Assembly (NCBI GenBank): GCA_947464135.1
Contig: CANHVK010000013.1
Location: 1 to 41,291 of the forward strand
Length of the DNA: 41,291 nucleotides
From: Flavobacteriia bacterium
Lineage (GTDB): Bacteria > Bacteroidota > Bacteroidia > Flavobacteriales_D > Crocinitomicaceae
Direction of reading: 5' to 3'
A program made the position numbers and the translations under genes. Positions 23,666 through 32,082 of this stretch are shown one piece after another (position 1 is the stretch's first letter; each line of letters begins with the position of its first letter). The notes under the pieces were generated by a model that was not told where the DNA came from, searched no databases, and saw nothing but the letters and a program-made list of their open reading frames with translations.

Positions 23666-24646
23666 ATGAAAACTGTACAGTTTAGAGAAGCACTTCGTGA
23701 AGCAATGACTGAGGAAATGCGTGCTGATTCATCCGTATTTTTGTTGGGTGAAGAAGTTGCTGAGTATAATGGAGCATACAAAGTATCTCAAGGTATGCTT
23801 GATGAATTCGGCCCAAAAAGAGTTATTGACACTCCTATTGCTGAATTAGGTTTTGCTGGTATCGCTGTTGGTGCTTCAATGAAAGGATTACGTCCTATTG
23901 TAGAATTTATGACTTGGAACTTTGCGATTCTTGCAGCAGACCAAATCATAAATAGTGCTGCTAAGATGTTACAAATGTCTGGTGGACAATACAACTGTCC
24001 TATAGTTTTTAGAGGAGGAAACGCTACAGCAGGTCAATTAGCTGCAACCCATTCTCAAAGTTTTGAAGCATTTTACGCTCATGTTCCAGGATTAAAAGTA
24101 ATCACACCATCTAATCCATACGATGCAAAAGGATTGTTAAAAGCTGCAATTAGAGATAATGATCCTGTTGTATTTTTGGAATCAGAAAAAATGTATGGTG
24201 ATAAAGGAGAAATTCCTGAAGGAGAATATATCATACCAATTGGCGTAGCTGATATCAAACGAAAAGGAACAGATGTGACGATTGTTTCTTTTGGTAAAAT
24301 CATTAAAGTTGCTTTTGAAGCAGCTGAAATCCTTGCTAAAGATGGTATTTCTTGTGAAATTATTGATTTAAGAACAGTTCGTCCAATTGATTACGCATGT
24401 GTAGTTGAATCTGTTAAGAAAACAAATCGTTGTGTAGTTGTTGAAGAATCTTGGCCTTTAGCATCCATCTCTTCAGAAATTGCTTATCATTTACAACGTT
24501 ATGCTTTCGATTATTTAGACGCACCTGTAATGCGTGTAACACAAACTGATACTCCATTTGCTTTTTCTCCAACCTTAATTGAAGAAGCATTACCAAATGC
24601 ATCTAGAGTAATTAATGCTGTAAAATCAACCTTGTATAGAAATTAA
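23666..24646 (+). CDS. pdhB: Pyruvate dehydrogenase E1 component, beta subunit
   Basis: Beta chain of the thiamine-diphosphate-dependent E1 enzyme that decarboxylates pyruvate and acetylates the E2 lipoyl group. The transketolase-like pyrimidine-binding domain contains FLLGEEVAEYNGAYKV, DTPIAELGFAGIAVGA and HSQSFEAFYAHVPGLKV. The C-terminal transketolase domain has EIIDLRTVRPID and VVVEESWP. Length (326) fits. The alpha subunit is not adjacent, so in this genome the E1 genes are split. A branched-chain keto-acid dehydrogenase E1 beta is an alternative, less likely. Confidence 0.92.
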   Translation: MKTVQFREALREAMTEEMRADSSVFLLGEEVAEYNGAYKVSQGMLDEFGPKRVIDTPIAELGFAGIAVGASMKGLRPIVEFMTWNFAILAADQIINSAAKMLQMSGGQYNCPIVFRGGNATAGQLAATHSQSFEAFYAHVPGLKVITPSNPYDAKGLLKAAIRDNDPVVFLESEKMYGDKGEIPEGEYIIPIGVADIKRKGTDVTIVSFGKIIKVAFEAAEILAKDGISCEIIDLRTVRPIDYACVVESVKKTNRCVVVEESWPLASISSEIAYHLQRYAFDYLDAPVMRVTQTDTPFAFSPTLIEEALPNASRVINAVKSTLYRN

Positions 24647-24661
24647 TTATCACATAGATTT

Positions 24662-24696
24662 AATAAAAAAGGGACTTTGAAAGTCCCTTTTTTATT
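24662..24696. terminator. Bidirectional terminator between pdhB and fabD
   Basis: Perfect 16-bp stem (24662-24677 with 24681-24696) and a 3-base loop. The core is GGGACTT/AAGTCCC, flanked by an A run and a T run so that either strand has a U tract. It lies between the convergent pdhB and fabD stops. Confidence 0.9.
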
Positions 24697-24712
24697 AAAT
24701 CTTACTTATGTT

Positions 24713-25609
24713 TTAGGCTTCTGAAGATTCAATTACTGCTGAAGATGTTTGAAATGATCTATCTACCTTTTTAAATAGCCCTTGTAACACTTTTCCAGGT
24801 CCAACTTCTGTAACTGATGTGCAACCATCTGCAATCATTTGTTGCATTGTTTGTGTCCATCTAACTGGAGCCGTTAATTGCTCTATTAAATTCTTTTTAA
24901 TTTCATCTGGATTTGAAATTGCTTTTGCTGTTACATTTTGATATACTGGACAAATAGGAGAATTGAAAGTAGTCTCTTCTATTGCTTTAGCTAATTCTTC
25001 TCTTGCTGATTCCATCAATGGCGAATGAAATGCGCCACCGACTTGTAATACAACAGCCATTTTAGCACCAACATCTTTCAATTTAGCACAAGCTATCTCA
25101 ACTGCTGTAACTTCACCAGAAATCACTAATTGACCGGGGCAATTATAATTTGCAGCAACAACTACACCGTCAATTTCTGCACAAATATCTTCTATTACTT
25201 TATCATCCAAACCAATAATTGCCGCCATTGTTGATGGAGTTGTTTCACATGCTTTTTGCATAGCTAAAGCACGTTTATATACTAAATTTAAACCATCTTC
25301 AAAACTCAATGTTTTATTAGCTACCAATGCTGAAATCTCACCTAATGAATGACCAGCAACCATGTCTGGTATAAATGAGTCACCCAAGCACGCCGCTAAA
25401 ATAGTTGAATGTAAAAATATTGCTGGCTGTGTTATTTTGGTTTGTTTCAATTCCTCATCTGTTCCATAAAACATGATTTTATGAATTTCAAAACCCAAAA
25501 TCTCATCTGCTTTTAAAAACATTTCTTTCGCAATAGGATTTGAATCAAACAAATCCTTTCCCATTCCGGAAAATTGTGCTCCTTGACCAGGAAATACATA
25601 TGCTTTCAT
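24713..25609 (-). CDS. fabD: Malonyl-CoA:ACP transacylase FabD
   Basis: Moves malonyl groups from CoA to acyl carrier protein for fatty acid synthesis. I chose ATG 25609 (MKAYVFPGQGAQFSGMG), the usual FabD N-terminus; the longer frame adds 15 hydrophobic residues of no known role. The nucleophile is Ser88 in VAGHSLGE. His193 in GGAFHSPLM is the partner, and Arg111 in VYKRALAMQ binds the malonyl carboxylate. Length is 298. It is a single gene between two terminators. Confidence 0.96.
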   Translation of the reverse strand: MKAYVFPGQGAQFSGMGKDLFDSNPIAKEMFLKADEILGFEIHKIMFYGTDEELKQTKITQPAIFLHSTILAACLGDSFIPDMVAGHSLGEISALVANKTLSFEDGLNLVYKRALAMQKACETTPSTMAAIIGLDDKVIEDICAEIDGVVVAANYNCPGQLVISGEVTAVEIACAKLKDVGAKMAVVLQVGGAFHSPLMESAREELAKAIEETTFNSPICPVYQNVTAKAISNPDEIKKNLIEQLTAPVRWTQTMQQMIADGCTSVTEVGPGKVLQGLFKKVDRSFQTSSAVIESSEA

Positions 25610-25632
25610 AATATTATTTTGTGTTATACTTA

Positions 25633-25640
25633 CAAATATA
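25633..25640 (-). promoter_or_regulatory. Putative -7 box for fabD
   Basis: TATATTTG on the minus strand matches TAnnTTTG and lies 24 bases upstream of the fabD ATG. A TTTG (25656-25659) is 15 bases further upstream, somewhat closer than usual for a -33 element. Confidence 0.4.
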
Positions 25641-25662
25641 ATCAATATGTTCAATCAAAAAA

Positions 25663-25689
25663 AAACGTCTTGCTAATAGCAAGACGTTT
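25663..25689 (-). terminator. Rho-independent terminator of the T9SS cargo gene
   Basis: A perfect 12-bp stem (25663-25674 with 25678-25689) and 3-base loop, followed on the minus strand by a run of T residues. It lies 20 bases after the stop of the 1074-residue gene. Confidence 0.9.
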
Positions 25690-25709
25690 AAAAAATTATG
25701 AAAGAAATC

Positions 25710-28700
25710 TTATTCTGTAATCTGTAATTTATGTGTTTCTGTTACACCGTTGTTTGTAATTGTAGCAACATAAACACCCGCTTCCATTCCATTTAATTCA
25801 ATAATATCGTTCCCCATAGTTATATCATTAAATTGATAAACTAATTTACCAGCAACGTCTGTTACATTAATTGATAATGAACCTGAATTCGCCTTTATAG
25901 TAAATAAACCGTTAGAAGGATTTGGACTAATCACAATATTATTAGTAGTTAAATTTGATAATGATAAATTAGTTTCAAAAGAAACAGTTACAGTGTAAGT
26001 TTTTGACGTCACACCATCTTCTGCAACTACAATATAAGAAACACTTTTTGTAAAATCATTAATCGTTTGACCTGAAACTTGTTTTACAGTATCAATTTTA
26101 ACTGTTGAATTAGTACTTGCAGTAAAAATAGCAACTAACTTTTTAATATCTACTGATTTTGCAACTTTAACACTAATGTTAGTTCCAGAAATCACTCCAT
26201 TGTAAGTAGCTATACTATCTTTCAATTTAAATGATGTTATTACGCAAGCATTGCTTTTGTTATCTTCTTCTACAAGAACGTTATATTCTTTAGAAACTCC
26301 TGCTTCTGATATAACTGTATATGTAACAGGCTTTGTAAAATCATTAGAAGTAGTTCCACTAACTTGAACTTTACCACCAACTTTAACAATTGCATCAATT
26401 GAAGCCTCAAATGTAGCTACAAGTGAAGAAAAATCAGTAGCTTTTGGTACTTTAACTGTAATATTTGAACCACTAATAACTCCTGTTACAGCTGGATCTA
26501 CAAAACCAAACTTAGTAATTAAATTTCCTTCTGATTTTAGAACATTTACAACAATTAGATATATTGCTTCACTTCCATCTTCCGCAACCACTTTATATCT
26601 TACTGTATCTGTAAAGTTATTTGGAGTAACCCCGGAAACTTGTAGTGAATCACCAATAAACACTTTTGATTTAGCTGATGATACAAATGTTGCTACTAAT
26701 CCCTTTACATCTGTACCTTTTGGCACAGAGATATTATAAATTCCATTATCAAGCACTCCAGTTGCAGCTGGTTTCAAAAATTTAAAAGAAGTCAACAATT
26801 TAGACGTACTTTTTACAATTTTAACTATTAAATCATAATACTTAACAGACCCATCTTCTGCAATAACTTTTATTTTAACCAATCCTGAAGTATTCACTTT
26901 AGTTACATCAGATGTAAAAATTGAATCCTTATCTTTTCCTAATGAATCAAAAATAAATGCTTTTGCAAGTGGAGATACTGTATACGTGAAAACTAAATTT
27001 GTTAGATCTGTTCCTGTTGGTAAATTGAATATAACTTTATCATTATCAATAAAACCAAATGAAGCTCCTTGTTTACACGAAACAATAATTTTATCAGAGC
27101 TTTTAGGAGCCTTACTAAGAATAATTTCATATGTTTTCGTTGAACCATCTTCAGCTTTAACAATAGCTGTCAATATTTTTGAAAAATTATTTTTTGAAGA
27201 ATCTGATACTTGTTTTATACCATCTATAATCATCGTTGCTTTTGGAGATAATTTGAAACTAGCAATCAAAGAGTCGATGATTGTTACATTTGGAACAGTC
27301 AATGTTATTTTATCTATTCCAACTTTCGCAGTAACGGCAGGAGAAAGGATTTTATATGAAATAATATCCTTAGAAGAACTTAGCGTAGCTTTCTCTTTAA
27401 AATTCAAAGTTATAGCAGGTATTTTATCGGATCCAAAGCCCGTTTTATAAAACGTTCCATTAGAAAATACAGGCATTAGGTATTGATTATTAAACAACAT
27501 AGCTGGCCAAAATTGAGGCTCATTTTTTGTGTTAAATCCAAATCCTATACTAGGTGTTGTTGTTGAAACACAAAACAAATACATAGCTGAAGAATCTAAT
27601 GTAATTCCATCATTTTTGAAATTATATGTTCCATAATCTGATTTGTAGGCATTTTTAAATTGGTACTCAGCAGACTCCACTTCTGGTGTTAATTCATCAA
27701 TTTTCAACGTATAATTAGGATCAAGTATTTTTCCTGCTAATGGTTTCCACTTATATACATCAATCCCTACTTTTGAATTTGCTAATGTAGCATTAGCATC
27801 AAATGCATATGCTAAAAAATCCATAGATGTAATATTTATCTTGTTAGAGTGTATATTCTTATAAACCAAACAAGATTTAAAATCTTTTAAATTTGCTCCA
27901 GTATTAGTCGCAGTTGACCAATTTCCTTTATTTGTATATACCGTGTTATTATTAGCAGCAGAAGTGTAGCTAATAGTATTTCCAATAGCTAAAGTTGAAT
28001 CAGAAATTGTGAAATATGCAAGCGCTTCATTATCATCTTTAAAATCATCATTTAACACCACTATAGAAGTATCTTTATTTTCGATTTTTAACTGTCTTAA
28101 ATAATACTTCAAAGTATAAACTCCTGTTGATAAATCAAATTTTGGACTAAAAGGTTTTCTAAATTTAAAATAAAGAGTATCTCCATTATTTACATCGCCA
28201 TTTGCTGCTAGTGAATCTATTAATATAGTGTCAGCATGAATGCTATTCCCTCCAAAGGAAATATCTGAAATAACAAATAAATTTTTAACAAAAGATTTAC
28301 CTGCATTGATAACCGAAAGACCTAAAGAATCACTAATCATTCCTTTTTTCGCTAAAAAAACGGGTCTAGTTCTATACAAAGGTGTTGATATCCATGCATC
28401 TGAAACTTTAACATCAAAATTTAACAATCTTTTTTTACCGATGTACCCTTTAACATCAGCTCCTGTTCTAATTTGATTAGTTATTAACTGACCGTCTTCT
28501 TGGCTGATAATAATAACAGGAATTTTGATACTTAATTGAGTAGTACCAGGAGGTAAAGCGATATTAAAAGTTCCTCCTTGTGCAGGATCTGTAGCAGGCC
28601 TGTTGTTTACGATAATAACTGCGAGAGCTCCAGCATCCTGCGCTCTTAACGCTATATCAGTAAACGCAGCAGCACCCCTGTATAAAACAGCGATTTTTCC

Positions 28701-28934
28701 CTTCACGTTTAACTCTAATGCTTCTCTCGCCAAGGAATCTTTTCCTAGCGCTAATGAAGCTCCTATTGATTTTTTAGAAGTATTTCCATTACCCCATCTG
28801 TAATCAATGGTGGAATCTCCCAAACCAAACTTATAAAACCCCTTTATTGACGAAGGAGTTTCAATTTCAAATACTGCTTGTGCTCTTGCGAATATAGAAG
28901 CAAAAACAATAAGCATTAGTAATAATACTCTCAT
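25710..28934 (-). CDS. Secreted T9SS cargo protein with PA domain and five tandem beta-sandwich repeats
   Basis: A 1074-residue exported protein. The signal peptide (about 1-19) is cut near ARAQA. A protease-associated (PA) domain (about 60-165) follows, containing GKIAVLYRGAAAFTDIALRAQ and AGALAVIIVNN. The next region (about 175-515) is unassigned. Five tandem repeats of about 90 residues follow (roughly 520-612, 614-709, 711-800, 802-893, 896-986), each ending with an AEDGS..Y.V-like strand; they resemble the DUF5018 or cadherin-like beta-sandwich type. The C-terminal type A sorting domain (about 998-1074) has ISPNPSNGLF, VTDVAGKLVYQ and GVYVATITNNG, directing export by the type IX system. 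No peptidase motif was seen, so the PA domain is not attached to a recognisable enzyme. Confidence 0.85.
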   Translation of the reverse strand: MRVLLLMLIVFASIFARAQAVFEIETPSSIKGFYKFGLGDSTIDYRWGNGNTSKKSIGASLALGKDSLAREALELNVKGKIAVLYRGAAAFTDIALRAQDAGALAVIIVNNRPATDPAQGGTFNIALPPGTTQLSIKIPVIIISQEDGQLITNQIRTGADVKGYIGKKRLLNFDVKVSDAWISTPLYRTRPVFLAKKGMISDSLGLSVINAGKSFVKNLFVISDISFGGNSIHADTILIDSLAANGDVNNGDTLYFKFRKPFSPKFDLSTGVYTLKYYLRQLKIENKDTSIVVLNDDFKDDNEALAYFTISDSTLAIGNTISYTSAANNNTVYTNKGNWSTATNTGANLKDFKSCLVYKNIHSNKINITSMDFLAYAFDANATLANSKVGIDVYKWKPLAGKILDPNYTLKIDELTPEVESAEYQFKNAYKSDYGTYNFKNDGITLDSSAMYLFCVSTTTPSIGFGFNTKNEPQFWPAMLFNNQYLMPVFSNGTFYKTGFGSDKIPAITLNFKEKATLSSSKDIISYKILSPAVTAKVGIDKITLTVPNVTIIDSLIASFKLSPKATMIIDGIKQVSDSSKNNFSKILTAIVKAEDGSTKTYEIILSKAPKSSDKIIVSCKQGASFGFIDNDKVIFNLPTGTDLTNLVFTYTVSPLAKAFIFDSLGKDKDSIFTSDVTKVNTSGLVKIKVIAEDGSVKYYDLIVKIVKSTSKLLTSFKFLKPAATGVLDNGIYNISVPKGTDVKGLVATFVSSAKSKVFIGDSLQVSGVTPNNFTDTVRYKVVAEDGSEAIYLIVVNVLKSEGNLITKFGFVDPAVTGVISGSNITVKVPKATDFSSLVATFEASIDAIVKVGGKVQVSGTTSNDFTKPVTYTVISEAGVSKEYNVLVEEDNKSNACVITSFKLKDSIATYNGVISGTNISVKVAKSVDIKKLVAIFTASTNSTVKIDTVKQVSGQTINDFTKSVSYIVVAEDGVTSKTYTVTVSFETNLSLSNLTTNNIVISPNPSNGLFTIKANSGSLSINVTDVAGKLVYQFNDITMGNDIIELNGMEAGVYVATITNNGVTETHKLQITE
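25977..27377 (-). repeat. Five tandem protein repeats within the T9SS cargo gene
   Basis: The coding segment for residues about 520-986 contains five diverged units of about 90 codons. Shared elements per unit are a start like ITSFKF, a middle like TVKVPKATD..LVATF and an end like VSG.T.NDFTK.V.Y.VVAEDG. Units three to five are most alike, suggesting more recent duplication. Confidence 0.75.
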
Positions 28935-28961
28935 AGATTAATTAATTTTTAGTTAACAATA

Positions 28962-28969
28962 CAAATTTA
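28962..28969 (-). promoter_or_regulatory. Putative promoter of the T9SS cargo gene
   Basis: On the minus strand, TAAATTTG (28969-28962) matches TAnnTTTG. A TTG lies 19 bases further upstream (28991-28989), the spacing expected for a Bacteroidota promoter. The -7 box is 27 bases before the ATG. Confidence 0.5.
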
Positions 28970-29097
28970 TTCAAAAAATATTAAAATCCAATTAAAAAAC
29001 ATTAGTTATTCTATAAGTTTTGTAGGAATTAAATTTTTGATAAAACTTACATTATTAACAATTAAAAAGGAAGATGGTTGCCTTGAAAAAATGAAAT

Positions 29098-30363
29098 CTA
29101 AACAACAATATTTATAAGATCTTGTACCTTAGTTGTATAAGATGGTGATTTTTTCTCCTGCTTCATCTTCCAAACACGTCGTTGATCTTGAGAAGCCAAT
29201 TTGATTTTTTGTTGACCAAGTTTGGTATTTACCTCATCCAACGTTTTCATTAATTCATGATGCCTTGGATTGCTATTTTCAAACAATGTTAACTGAACTT
29301 TATCTTCAGGAATAAAATCCATAATAATTACTCCTGCTTTTTTATATCGAAACCCTTTTCGAAAAATCGTTTTTAATGCTTCTGTTGCAAAATGAACTAA
29401 TTCTAATGTGGAGTTAGACGGATAAGGAAGATTCACGAGAGTCGCTCCCCTATATTGCTCTAAATCTTGCCTATGCGAATTCGTTTTTAGAAATAAATAA
29501 AAGGAATTACAACAACTGTTTTGCTTACGCAATTTCTCTGCACACATCACCATAAACGTAACGACTCGTTCTTTTACTTCTTCAAATTCGACCAAATTTC
29601 TTTCGAAAGAACGCGATGTAGTTATTGATTTTTTGGGATTAACTTCTTCCATTTGAATTGTAGGAATACCCAATAAATCATGTTTTAACCTGACTCCAAG
29701 CACAGACATATTTCGGCGTACCCAAGCGTCTGACAATTGGGTAAAATCAAATGCCGTTTTAACACCAACATGACAAAGTCTTTTAGCGTGTTGTCTCCCT
29801 ACTCCCCAAACATCTTCTATTTTCAACCATTTCAATGCTTTTAATCGACTTTCTTCGCTCTGAATTATGTGACAACTATTCGTTTGAACAGGATATTTCT
29901 TTGCGATTCGATTTGCTACTTTGGCCAATGCTTTCGATGGTGCAAAACCAACACTTATTGGTATCCCCGTCCATTGACGAACTTGTGACACCATCTTGTC
30001 ACCCAACACCTTTAAATCAAACTTTTCACACCCTTTAAAGAGTAAGAAAGCCTCGTCTATACTGTAAATTTCCATTTCGGGAGCAAACTGTTGTAAAATT
30101 GACATAACACGATGACTCATATCTCCATACAAGGCAAAATTGGCAGAAAACACCTCAACTTGATGCTCTCTAAACATTTGTTCATACTGAAAAGCAACAG
30201 CGCCCATCGGAATCCCTATCTCTTTGGCTTCGTTGCTACGCGCTATGACAGCACCGTCATTATTAGAGAGCACAACAATAGGCTTACCAATTAATTCAGG
30301 CCTAAAAACCCGTTCACAGGAAGCATAAAAATTGTTACAATCGACCAAGGCATACATACTCAC
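29098..30363 (-). CDS. umuC: Y-family DNA polymerase V catalytic subunit UmuC
   Basis: Error-prone translesion polymerase. Catalytic acidic residues are Asp8 in ALVDCNNFYASCERVF and Asp103-Glu104 in YSIDEAFL. The helix-hairpin-helix-like region VWGVGRQHAKRL and the C-terminal little-finger domain (about 240-360) follow. Length (421) matches UmuC rather than the shorter DinB. Its ATG overlaps the umuD stop by 4 bases. With UmuD upstream, it forms the classical damage-tolerance pair. Confidence 0.95.
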   Translation of the reverse strand: MSMYALVDCNNFYASCERVFRPELIGKPIVVLSNNDGAVIARSNEAKEIGIPMGAVAFQYEQMFREHQVEVFSANFALYGDMSHRVMSILQQFAPEMEIYSIDEAFLLFKGCEKFDLKVLGDKMVSQVRQWTGIPISVGFAPSKALAKVANRIAKKYPVQTNSCHIIQSEESRLKALKWLKIEDVWGVGRQHAKRLCHVGVKTAFDFTQLSDAWVRRNMSVLGVRLKHDLLGIPTIQMEEVNPKKSITTSRSFERNLVEFEEVKERVVTFMVMCAEKLRKQNSCCNSFYLFLKTNSHRQDLEQYRGATLVNLPYPSNSTLELVHFATEALKTIFRKGFRYKKAGVIIMDFIPEDKVQLTLFENSNPRHHELMKTLDEVNTKLGQQKIKLASQDQRRVWKMKQEKKSPSYTTKVQDLINIVV

Positions 30364-30812
30364 ACTTTTTTAATCACATGAGTGACAATTCCCCAAACTA
30401 AAAAATCGTTTTCATTGGTCACTTTGATTGGTTTATATTTTTCATTGGCAGGCAATAACCAGCAACAATCTACTTCTTTCTGAATGCGCTTGATGGTAAA
30501 TTCACCATCAATAAAACAGACCGCAATCTTATTATTTGAAGGAGATAAACTTCTATCGATAACGAGTAAATCACCATCTGAAATCCCAGCATCCAACATA
30601 GAACTGCCTTGTACGCGACCAAAAAAAGTAGCTGAAGGATGTTTTATCATCAACTGGTTTAAGTCAATCGAGACATCCATAAAATCCATCGCTGGAGAAG
30701 GAAAACCTGCACTTATACCTGCTGATAGTACAGGCAAAAATAGTTCACTACCTATCTCAAGACTAAAAATGGAAATAGATTCATTTCTCAGAAATTGATA
30801 TTTGTTTGTCAT
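30360..30812 (-). CDS. umuD: UmuD-like S24 peptidase, polymerase V accessory subunit
   Basis: A LexA/UmuD-type self-cleaving protein (150 residues) that matures to UmuD' and joins UmuC. The likely cleavage site is Ala35-Gly36 in AGFPSPAMD, equivalent to Cys-Gly in E. coli UmuD. The Ser/Lys dyad is Ser71 in GSSMLDAGI and Lys108 in GEFTIKR. There is no N-terminal DNA-binding domain, so it is not a LexA repressor. It is the first gene of umuDC. A -7 box and a perfect palindrome lie just upstream. Confidence 0.94.
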   Translation of the reverse strand: MTNKYQFLRNESISIFSLEIGSELFLPVLSAGISAGFPSPAMDFMDVSIDLNQLMIKHPSATFFGRVQGSSMLDAGISDGDLLVIDRSLSPSNNKIAVCFIDGEFTIKRIQKEVDCCWLLPANEKYKPIKVTNENDFLVWGIVTHVIKKV

Positions 30813-30835
30813 AACGATACTATTTTCAATTATGA

Positions 30836-30843
30836 CAAAAGTA
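30836..30843 (-). promoter_or_regulatory. Putative -7 box of umuDC
   Basis: TACTTTTG on the minus strand matches TAnnTTTG and lies 24 bases upstream of the umuD ATG. The expected -33 position falls inside the palindrome at 30861-30882. Confidence 0.5.
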
Positions 30844-30860
30844 TTACAAAAAGATTATTT

Positions 30861-30882
30861 TTTAATCATTAAAATGATTAAA
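30861..30882. promoter_or_regulatory. Perfect palindrome (candidate operator) over the umuDC promoter
   Basis: TTTAATCATT and AATGATTAAA are perfect inverted 10-base arms with a 2-base AA spacer. The site occupies the -33 region of the predicted umuDC promoter. It does not resemble the LexA boxes of Proteobacteria or Firmicutes. Repression by a dimeric regulator until DNA damage is an inference from its position. Confidence 0.6.
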
Positions 30883-30912
30883 TTACAAACAAAAATACAG
30901 CTACCAAAGACG

Positions 30913-30957
30913 TATATTTGTAATTACATTTAGATTCCGGAGGGAATTTCATCTAAA
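30913..30957 (+). repeat. Hairpin-forming repeat-like sequence with upstream -7-like box
   Basis: TATATTTG (30913-30920) fits TAnnTTTG on the plus strand. Just after it, TTTAGAT (30929-30935) and ATCTAAA (30951-30957) are inverted copies enclosing TTCC..GGAA. No gene follows on the plus strand. It could be a member of a dispersed palindromic repeat family or the start of a small RNA, but the evidence is slight. Confidence 0.3.
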
Positions 30958-31045
30958 CTTACAACTCATTTTTTATAATTATCAAGGATAATATTCAATA
31001 AGCAGCTTTTTATTTTTTTTTCAAATGCACAAGAGTTGAAGTTGT

Positions 31046-31618
31046 TTATTGAATCGTATTACTAGTAAAAGTAATTTCCTTTATTTGCTTACCATCAAAT
31101 AATATTTGTAATAAATATTCTGTTTTATTATTTTTAAATTTCCATTTTAAATTATTAAATAATTCATCATGTTCTCGAAGCTCAATATCATCTGGTTCAT
31201 ATGATTTAGTTTTTGGATAATTTAATTTTAACTCCTTAATAATATCATACATTATTGTTGTGTTGTAAACAGTTATGTTTGGTTCATCATATGGAACAAT
31301 ACCATCTGCGTAAATAATAGACCCATTCAACATTTTAAAATACGTAATAGAACCGAAATATTTTTTCCCATCATCTATAGATTTAAACAACTCGGAGTTA
31401 TCATCTGATAATAGAATTTGCATCATATTATTTCTTAAATGAGTATGGTCCAAAAATCTTCTTGGTTCAATAAGGTTAGCCATTAATTGACTAACTTCCA
31501 TATACAATGCTTTATACTCTATCGAATTTGTATCTATAAATGCTGTATCATTTTCTTGACCAAAAACATTAACTACTGATGCAATTACTAAACCTATTAT
31601 TAAAAGTATCTTTTTCAT
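31046..31618 (-). CDS. Small secreted protein of unknown function
   Basis: A 190-residue protein starting at ATG 31618 (MKKILLIIGLVIASVVNVFGQ), with a clear signal peptide ending near residue 20. The longer frame from 31648 adds ten residues before the signal peptide and is less likely. The mature part is polar, with FKMLNGSIIYADGIVPYDEPN and a C-terminal YLLQILFDGKQIKEI that looks like beta strands. I do not recognise a family. It probably lies in the periplasm or outside the cell. It stands alone next to a decayed gene, typical of an accessory region. Confidence 0.65.
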   Translation of the reverse strand: MKKILLIIGLVIASVVNVFGQENDTAFIDTNSIEYKALYMEVSQLMANLIEPRRFLDHTHLRNNMMQILLSDDNSELFKSIDDGKKYFGSITYFKMLNGSIIYADGIVPYDEPNITVYNTTIMYDIIKELKLNYPKTKSYEPDDIELREHDELFNNLKWKFKNNKTEYLLQILFDGKQIKEITFTSNTIQ

Positions 31619-31685
31619 AAATCTAATTTTTAATACCTTATAACACATAACGCAATAATCATCCCGATTATTATTTAGATTATGT

Positions 31686-31912
31686 TTATTTCATTGTATT
31701 GATTCAGAGAAAAATGGATGCTATATGACACATGATGAAGATTGGTATAATCATGATTTTAAAAATTTAATTTCCATTATGATAGACGAGATACCGTTGA
31801 AGATTTTGAAGAATGTTTAGCGATGAGTTGTGAGTTACATCTTACATATAATGAATATGGTAAATCAATAATTGATAATTTTAATGGAAGTAAAAGTCAT
31901 TGGGATCATTAA
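31686..31912 (+). pseudogene. Decayed small gene with a frameshift
   Basis: Two overlapping frames read as plausible protein when joined. The first gives LFHCIDSEKNGCYMTHDEDWYNHDF from 31686. After the A/T run near 31755-31775, the reading continues in another frame as FHYDRRDTVEDFEECLAMSC, on through LTYNEYGKSIIDNF to WDH and a stop at 31910-31912. No single frame is open throughout and no start is evident. This suggests a small gene, perhaps of immunity- or mobile-element type, that has lost function by an indel. The family is not recognised. Confidence 0.4.
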
Positions 31913-32082
31913 CAGATACAAATTGGAAAAAATGGGAATCCATCCATAACTGATCATTTCACATAAAAAAACAACTTTATGAGGTTAATAAAAACACTGA
32001 TAAAATCCCGTTTGAATAAAACAGAATCAGAATCATTACAAAAATGCTTAACTTAGGCACCCTTGAAAAAAAATAAAAACAC

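Noticed and set aside
25610-25654. Extended FabD start at 25654
   Set aside because: The extra 15 residues are absent from FabD proteins as I know them, and a -7 box overlaps this stretch.
26986-27450. Plus-strand open frame of 154 codons
   Set aside because: It lies wholly opposite the repeat region of the T9SS cargo gene, which has a signal peptide, repeats and a sorting domain. The plus frame has no recognisable protein character.
30360-30812. LexA repressor instead of UmuD
   Set aside because: The protein has the S24 peptidase part but no N-terminal helix-turn-helix, and it overlaps umuC.
30993-31054. Inverted repeat ATTCAATAA/TTATTGAAT at the end of the small secreted protein gene as a terminator
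   Set aside because: The arms are A/T-rich, more than 40 bases apart, and one includes the stop codon, so a functional terminator is unlikely.
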